Assembly (NCBI GenBank): GCA_900543055.1
Contig: UQQI01000018.1
Location: 1 to 28,011 of the forward strand
Length of the DNA: 28,011 nucleotides
Direction: 5' to 3'
Origin: an uncultured Mollicutes bacterium
GTDB taxonomy: Bacteria; Bacillota_I; Bacilli_A; RF39; UBA660
Shown here: piece by piece, positions 24,135 through 28,011 of the stretch
How positions within the stretch are numbered: position 1 is the stretch's first letter
How the letters are laid out: each line of letters starts with the position of its first letter
Translations under genes and position numbers: made by a program
The notes under the pieces: generated by a model
What the model was told of the DNA's origin: nothing
Seen by the model: only the letters and a program-made list of their open reading frames with translations
Databases searched by the model: none

Positions 24135-24388
24135 TACTTATTTTTCTTTTGAAATTCATTAAGTAGGATTTCTACAATCTTTGCTCTATCAATCTCTTGA
24201 ATTCTACTTCTAGCATCTTTATAACTAGAAATATATCCAGGATCACCACTAATTAAATAACCAACTATTTGATTAGTAGGATTGTATCCTCTTTCTTCTA
24301 ATGAATCATATACTTCCTTTAAAATTGTTCTTGTAAGTTCAGTATCAATTTCTGATAAACTGAATAAATTAGTTTTTTCTTCTGGCAT
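24134..24388 (-). CDS. ireB: IreB family regulatory phosphoprotein (YrzL)
   Basis: An 84-aa protein that matches the IreB/DUF965 family over its full length (EVYDSLEERGYNPTNQIVGY, then LISGDPGYISSYKDAR). In Enterococcus, IreB is phosphorylated near its N-terminus by the PASTA kinase IreK and affects cephalosporin resistance; Thr6 of this protein is a possible site. A GAGGTG ribosome site and a promoter (24420-24448) precede it, so it heads the ireB-ruvX-yrzB-mltG unit. Confidence 0.93.
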   Translation of the reverse strand: MPEEKTNLFSLSEIDTELTRTILKEVYDSLEERGYNPTNQIVGYLISGDPGYISSYKDARSRIQEIDRAKIVEILLNEFQKKNK

Positions 24389-24419
24389 AATAATTTCACC
24401 TCACTATAATATTAACTTA

Positions 24420-24448
24420 ATTTTATCATTTTAAATCACTAATTACAA
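24420..24448 (-). promoter_or_regulatory. Promoter of the ireB-ruvX-yrzB-mltG unit
   Basis: Minus strand: TTGTAA (24443-24448), a 17-base spacer and TAAAAT (24420-24425), with TGA before the -10. It lies between the 419-aa gene and ireB. A second candidate (TTAAAA, 17 bases, TATTAT) overlaps it slightly downstream. Confidence 0.5.
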
Positions 24449-24458
24449 TAACTACTAA

Positions 24459-25718
24459 TTATTTTAATTTACTAACAATGTCTTGAATAAATAAATCACG
24501 TGCTGCAATACCTTTAATTTTCTTAGTAAGAACATATCTATTATTATTTGCTTTATGTAGTATTCTTTTCTTGTTAAGCAAAATATCTCTAATCTTAGTT
24601 TTAGCTTTTAACGAGATTCTCATAATTTCTTCATCACTTAGAGAATCTAAAAAATCATTGTCAATAAAATCCATATTCTCTTCTAAACAAAATTCTTTCT
24701 TTACAAGTCCTTTTATTCTAGAAACATTATGTGTAAGTGCAGCTTTCTCAAATATTTCTTCCATCTCAGGAGTAAGATTTATAATATCGTCATTTGTTAA
24801 ATTATCAAGTATTTCATCATTTAAAGTAAGCCTTGTATAAAAATCAGGTTTTTTATCAATTAATTCTTTCATCCTAATAGCTACATAAGTATCTCTTTCA
24901 TTATAATTTCTATTAATCATATCTTTTTGATAATCACTAAGACTAAGTAAAGTATCAACCCCAAGTATTTCTAAATTAGAAGGTGTTACTAAATTTCTAT
25001 AACTAAATTCATATTCATATTGATTTCTTCTTTTAGAAATCATAGGATTAATTCTCATTAAAGAAACGTAATCACTCATAATTTTATTTCTTTCACTTTC
25101 ATCGTATTGATAAATAAATTCAATATTAATTTGAGAAGCCAATTCATCTAATCTTTCATTAAGAAAAATTTTCTCATAATCATTTAAATTATCAAATAAT
25201 AGTTTATTTCTAAGTTTTATATACTCTTCTAATCGTTCTTTTCTATTAGGATAATTAATCTTTTTACCTTCAATATTCATTAACTTATTATAAAAACTCT
25301 TACACTCAGCACCACTACACTTTAATATTGAAACTAATTCGTCATCATTAAAGTATTTAGTAAAATTTCTATCTAATGCAAATAAATTTAAATTACCATT
25401 ATTATCTTCAAATTTAAAATTCTCTTCAACTAATTTTTTTAGCAAATCTAAATTATCATTATAAATTGCATAATAATATAAAACTAATTTTTTTAATTCT
25501 TTAGGCTCATCCTGTGAAGCACTACAATTTTTAACATAATTTTTATCATTAATTTTAGAATTATTTATCATAGTATCATACATTTTGTCTAATTCATCTT
25601 TGATTAACAAATCTATTTTAAAAATTTTACTATAGTCAAACTCTTTTACTCCACATTTAACTGAATTTCTAATATAATCTAATCTTTCTTTTATAAAATG
25701 TTCTCTAGACTCTATCAT
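24459..25718 (-). CDS. Unknown alpha-helical cytoplasmic protein (419 aa)
   Basis: Start chosen at ATG 25718, which has AGAGG 7 bases upstream; the frame is open to a TTG at 25745 but that would overlap the rhomboid gene. The protein has no signal peptide or TM helix. It is charged and helical throughout, with short repeats of the form LSDEEI / LTNDDI / LTPEMEEI in the second half (about 305-375) and an ankyrin-like helix pair (AIYNDNLDLLKKLVEENFKF) near residue 90. There are four or five Cys without a metal pattern. It is cotranscribed with the rhomboid gene (spacing 10 bases). I do not recognise the family. Confidence 0.65.
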   Translation of the reverse strand: MIESREHFIKERLDYIRNSVKCGVKEFDYSKIFKIDLLIKDELDKMYDTMINNSKINDKNYVKNCSASQDEPKELKKLVLYYYAIYNDNLDLLKKLVEENFKFEDNNGNLNLFALDRNFTKYFNDDELVSILKCSGAECKSFYNKLMNIEGKKINYPNRKERLEEYIKLRNKLLFDNLNDYEKIFLNERLDELASQINIEFIYQYDESERNKIMSDYVSLMRINPMISKRRNQYEYEFSYRNLVTPSNLEILGVDTLLSLSDYQKDMINRNYNERDTYVAIRMKELIDKKPDFYTRLTLNDEILDNLTNDDIINLTPEMEEIFEKAALTHNVSRIKGLVKKEFCLEENMDFIDNDFLDSLSDEEIMRISLKAKTKIRDILLNKKRILHKANNNRYVLTKKIKGIAARDLFIQDIVSKLK

Positions 25719-25728
25719 TATAATACCT

Positions 25729-26889
25729 CTATCTTCCTGCCACAACTAATCCCATATACATAAGGAATCCTAAAAATATAGCACAAATAATCCAACCATT
25801 AATTTTTTCAAAAGTACTTGATTTATCTTTTACACCTAGAGCCATTGTAACAATTGCTCCACCAACTAATCCACCTATATGAGCAAAGTTATCAATACCA
25901 GGCGACATAAATCCAACAAATAAGTTTAATAGTATTAATGGGATTATTTGGCTCTTAACAGCATTTCCAAGATAAACTCTATAATAATATCCAAAGTATA
26001 CAAGTGCTCCCATTAAACCAAATATAGCACCACTTGCTCCAATAGAACCAGAATCTCCTCCTAAAATAGTAGAAAGAAGTGCACCAGTTAAACCAGAAAA
26101 GAAATAAATAACTAAATACTTAAACTTTCCTAACAAACTTTCTATTTGAGAACCCAAAACATATAATGAATAACAATTACACAATAAATGAATAATACTA
26201 CCATGTAAAAATATACCAGTTAATAGTCTATAATATTGACCAGCCCTAATACTAGGTCCATGAATACAATACATTTCAATTATATTATTATAAACATCAA
26301 TACCAAGTAACATAGGAACAACATAAAAAATAATATTTACTGCAATTAAAAAATATGTAATATAAGGAACTTTACTCTTAAAAACTTTATCTAATCTTTT
26401 CGCATCTTCCCTATTATGCTTATTAATATCTCCTGTAATCTTCATAAATAAATCAACACCTTTTTCAGAATACTTCATCTTATCAGCTAAATCTGGAAAA
26501 ACCTCTTTTACTAATTCATTTTTCTTTAAATCTTTTTCACTCTTAGCATTAACACACATTAACTTAGAATCGGAATTAATATCTTCTGTAATATTATCTC
26601 CCATATCTAAAAATATACTTAACACATTTAAATTGAAAGTAAAAGTTTTTTTCTTAATCTTTTTTAATATTCTTTTAGTTTTAAAAGTATCAAATTCAAA
26701 CTGCTCATCATTATGAATATATTCTGAAACAATTCTTACTACTTCACAATCAGAATTTAAATTTTCAAGCCAAATCTCATTATCAACCCCTTGCAAAATA
26801 ATAGGATTATAATTCTTATCCGTAATAAAATAATGCAATAATTTCATAGTAAGAATATTTTTCTCATCATTCATTATATCTTCTTCCAT
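25729..26889 (-). CDS. Rhomboid family intramembrane serine protease (GluP/YqgP-like)
   Basis: Start chosen at ATG 26889, which has AGGAGG 7 bases upstream; an earlier in-frame start lies in the promoter region. The 386-aa product has a soluble N-terminal domain (1-165), as in B. subtilis YqgP/GluP. Seven or so TM helices follow. The catalytic dyad is visible: Ser286 in GSIGASGAIFGL and His337 in NFAHIGGLVGG. The oxyanion-region motif HGSIIHLLCN (229-238) is also present. Rhomboids cut TM helices of other proteins; YqgP acts in membrane protein quality control with FtsH. The substrate here is unknown. It heads a unit with the 419-aa gene and is divergent from tspO. Confidence 0.92.
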   Translation of the reverse strand: MEEDIMNDEKNILTMKLLHYFITDKNYNPIILQGVDNEIWLENLNSDCEVVRIVSEYIHNDEQFEFDTFKTKRILKKIKKKTFTFNLNVLSIFLDMGDNITEDINSDSKLMCVNAKSEKDLKKNELVKEVFPDLADKMKYSEKGVDLFMKITGDINKHNREDAKRLDKVFKSKVPYITYFLIAVNIIFYVVPMLLGIDVYNNIIEMYCIHGPSIRAGQYYRLLTGIFLHGSIIHLLCNCYSLYVLGSQIESLLGKFKYLVIYFFSGLTGALLSTILGGDSGSIGASGAIFGLMGALVYFGYYYRVYLGNAVKSQIIPLILLNLFVGFMSPGIDNFAHIGGLVGGAIVTMALGVKDKSSTFEKINGWIICAIFLGFLMYMGLVVAGR

Positions 26890-26916
26890 CAATTTACCTC
26901 CTAAAAAACTAATAAT

Positions 26917-26945
26917 ATTATACAATATAACATAAAATAATAAAA
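26917..26945 (-). promoter_or_regulatory. Probable promoter of the rhomboid gene
   Basis: Minus strand: a perfect TATAAT (26917-26922) with a weak -35 (TTTTAT) 17 bases upstream. It lies 28 bases before the ATG at 26889, within the 70-base divergent gap shared with tspO. I could not pick a clear tspO promoter on the plus strand. Confidence 0.5.
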
Positions 26946-26959
26946 GAGGAGATGATTAA

Positions 26960-27418
26960 ATGTTTAAAAAGTGTGTCATATATATTTTCTGTTTAATCCC
27001 CTGGTTTTTATCATCAATAATTAAGGTTGATTACAATTATTTTAAAGAGATTAAAACACCATTCTTCACTCCACCAACAATGTTTTATCCAATTGCTTGG
27101 ACAATAGTATATATACTAATCGCAATAACTATTTATAAAATAATAATTGCTTATAAATTAAAAGAAATACCCATATCATATAAAATAATTCTACTGATAA
27201 ACTATATATTTAACCAAAGTTTTACATTATTATTTTTTGGATTAAAAAATAGTTTTCTAGGATTCATTTCATGTCTTGGAACATTTATAAGTACTTTATT
27301 TCTTTATGAAGAGACATCTCTTTTACAAAATAAAATAAAAATTTTATTAAACCCCTATATATTATTATCACTATTTGCAAGTATATTATCACTTACAATA
27401 TATTTATTAAATATTTAA
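26960..27418 (+). CDS. tspO: TspO/MBR family membrane protein
   Basis: A 152-aa protein with five TM helices (about 5-22, 43-66, 73-93, 97-115 and 128-150), the normal TspO layout. Family features are FKEIKTPFFTPPTMFYPIAW (28-47), NYIFNQSFTLLFFGLKN (81-97) and LNPYILLSLFA near the end. TspO binds tetrapyrroles and related ligands and may take part in porphyrin degradation or stress response. The gene is the only plus-strand gene here; AGAGGAG lies 8 bases before the ATG. No partner gene for heme or porphyrin is visible. Conserved Trp residues are fewer than in typical TspO. Confidence 0.85.
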   Translation: MFKKCVIYIFCLIPWFLSSIIKVDYNYFKEIKTPFFTPPTMFYPIAWTIVYILIAITIYKIIIAYKLKEIPISYKIILLINYIFNQSFTLLFFGLKNSFLGFISCLGTFISTLFLYEETSLLQNKIKILLNPYILLSLFASILSLTIYLLNI

Positions 27419-27444
27419 AAAAGTAGTAAATATAAATTACTACT
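27417..27444 (-). terminator. Hairpin between tspO and the Rpn pseudogene
   Basis: AGTAGTAA, 7-base loop, TTACTACT (8 bp). On the minus strand it is followed by five to six T, so it best serves the leftward pseudogene. It could also stop tspO, though its T tract on that side is poor. Confidence 0.6.
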
Positions 27445-27525
27445 CAACTTTAAAGAAACAAATTTTCAAATTGTTTTTATAGAAAAAGTATTGAATTTTA
27501 TCAAAAACCTAGATTTATATAAATT

Positions 27526-28011
27526 CTACTTCAAATTGTTTATTTGTTCATTAGATAATCCAGTTACTCCTGATATTAAAGAAATGTCTAAACCTTTTTT
27601 TTAACATATTTTTAGCAATTTCATTTTTAGATTGCTCTGTTCCCCGTTCTAACCCATTCTCTAAATCTTCTCTTAATCCCTTTCTAATCTTATAAAATTT
27701 TCTATCATCATGTTATCTTTTTCTCCTAAATCTAACATTATGTGTTCAATGTATTTATTTATTTCTTCTTCATCTTTATTGTACTAAAATTCCATATATT
27801 TATCCATGTTTAGTTCAATAATCAAGAAATTACTTACATACTTATTTCCATCTTCATCTTGAATATAATATCTACTAAATAATTTATCCTTCTTTAATCC
27901 ATAACTAAAATTAATCTGAATAATATTAATATTTGGATTATACTTATAACCTCTTTATGTATAACTTGTATAAGTATTACAAATATAAGATGTATTTCTA
28001 ACAGGAATATA
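27526..28011 (-). pseudogene. Decayed Rpn family recombination-promoting nuclease/putative transposase (C-terminal part)
   Basis: The minus strand from the window edge encodes IPVRNTSYICNTYTSYT, then GLKKDKLFSRYYIQDEDGN and VSNFLIIELNMDKYMEF, then a Glu/Lys-rich helical part ending in NEIAKNMLKKGLDISLISG and VTGLSNEQINNLK. This is the familiar C-terminal half of Rpn/PD-(D/E)XK transposase-like proteins of gut Firmicutes. It is broken by two in-frame stops (TAA at 27955-27957; TAG at 27784-27786, where a Trp codon is expected) and two frameshifts (about 27690-27705, and an eight-A run at 27595-27602). The N-terminal catalytic part lies outside the window. Multiple lesions mean long-standing decay, not a single sequencing error. 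Confidence 0.8.

Noticed and set aside
24571..24840. Plus-strand 89-aa frame opposite the 419-aa gene
   Set aside because: Ser/Phe/Ile-rich antisense shadow with no start signals.
26889..26959. Plus-strand promoter for tspO in the divergent gap
   Set aside because: Several TATAAx-like hexamers occur but none has a convincing -35 at 16-18 bases, so I did not annotate one.
27457..27477. AT-rich inverted repeat after the pseudogene as a second terminator
   Set aside because: Stem is short, interrupted and made only of A-T pairs apart from one or two positions; chance occurrence is likely in this composition.
1..28011. CRISPR arrays, tRNA or rRNA genes, intact insertion sequences
   Set aside because: No regularly spaced repeats, no cloverleaf-like GC-richer segments and no intact transposase were seen on reading both strands.

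Overview
The window is AT-rich DNA from a low-GC Gram-positive bacterium, most likely an uncultured gut member of the Bacilli or a neighbouring lineage (RF39-like). This placement is an inference: the AT-rich codon use, a B. subtilis-like yrzL-to-greA gene order, and genes for peptidoglycan handling (mltG, ireB, sortase, NlpC/P60), which argue against a wall-less mollicute. The genetic code appears standard, because TGA is used as a stop (for example the ATGA overlap of ruvX and yrzB) and Trp is TGG. Almost every gene is on the minus strand, so transcription runs from high to low coordinates. The only plus-strand gene is a TspO homologue at 26960-27418.

Housekeeping half (about 15.4-26.9 kb, read right to left): a rhomboid protease, an unknown helical protein, ireB-ruvX-yrzB-mltG-trmR, a pilin-like/NlpC-P60 fusion, an unknown membrane-anchored protein, a terminator, then trhP1-trhP2 (peptidase U32 family), an HD-domain dNTPase, an unknown two-TM protein and greA, which ends at a strong terminator. 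This is the conserved yrzL-yrrK-yrzB-yrrL-yrrM-yrrN-yrrO-(udk)-greA block of B. subtilis. Here udk is absent and four other genes are inserted. trhP1/trhP2 and trmR together predict 5-hydroxyuridine to 5-methoxyuridine modification at tRNA position 34.

Surface-appendage half (about 1-15.4 kb, read right to left): a five-TM protein with an extracellular domain, an Ig-like plus lectin-like surface protein, a class B-type sortase, a 953-aa cysteine-rich secreted protein, a small anchored protein, a CpaB/RcpC-like SAF protein, a CpaF/TadA ATPase with a long low-complexity tail, TadB- and TadC-like proteins, a terminator and strong promoter, a 48-aa Flp-like pilin candidate, two paralogous cysteine-containing pseudopilins, a TadZ/CpaE-like protein with an abnormal P-loop, and finally three small membrane proteins that resemble VirB2/TrbC-type and VirB6-type components of type IV secretion. 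The cluster runs off the left edge. It looks like a Gram-positive Tad-type pilus combined with conjugation-like membrane proteins, a sortase and large disulfide-rich surface proteins. No prepilin peptidase, secretin or VirB4-type ATPase is visible in the window.

The right edge (27526-28011) holds the decayed C-terminal part of an Rpn-type recombination-promoting nuclease/transposase gene. I saw no tRNA, rRNA, CRISPR array or intact insertion sequence. No gene-free stretch exceeds 300 bases.
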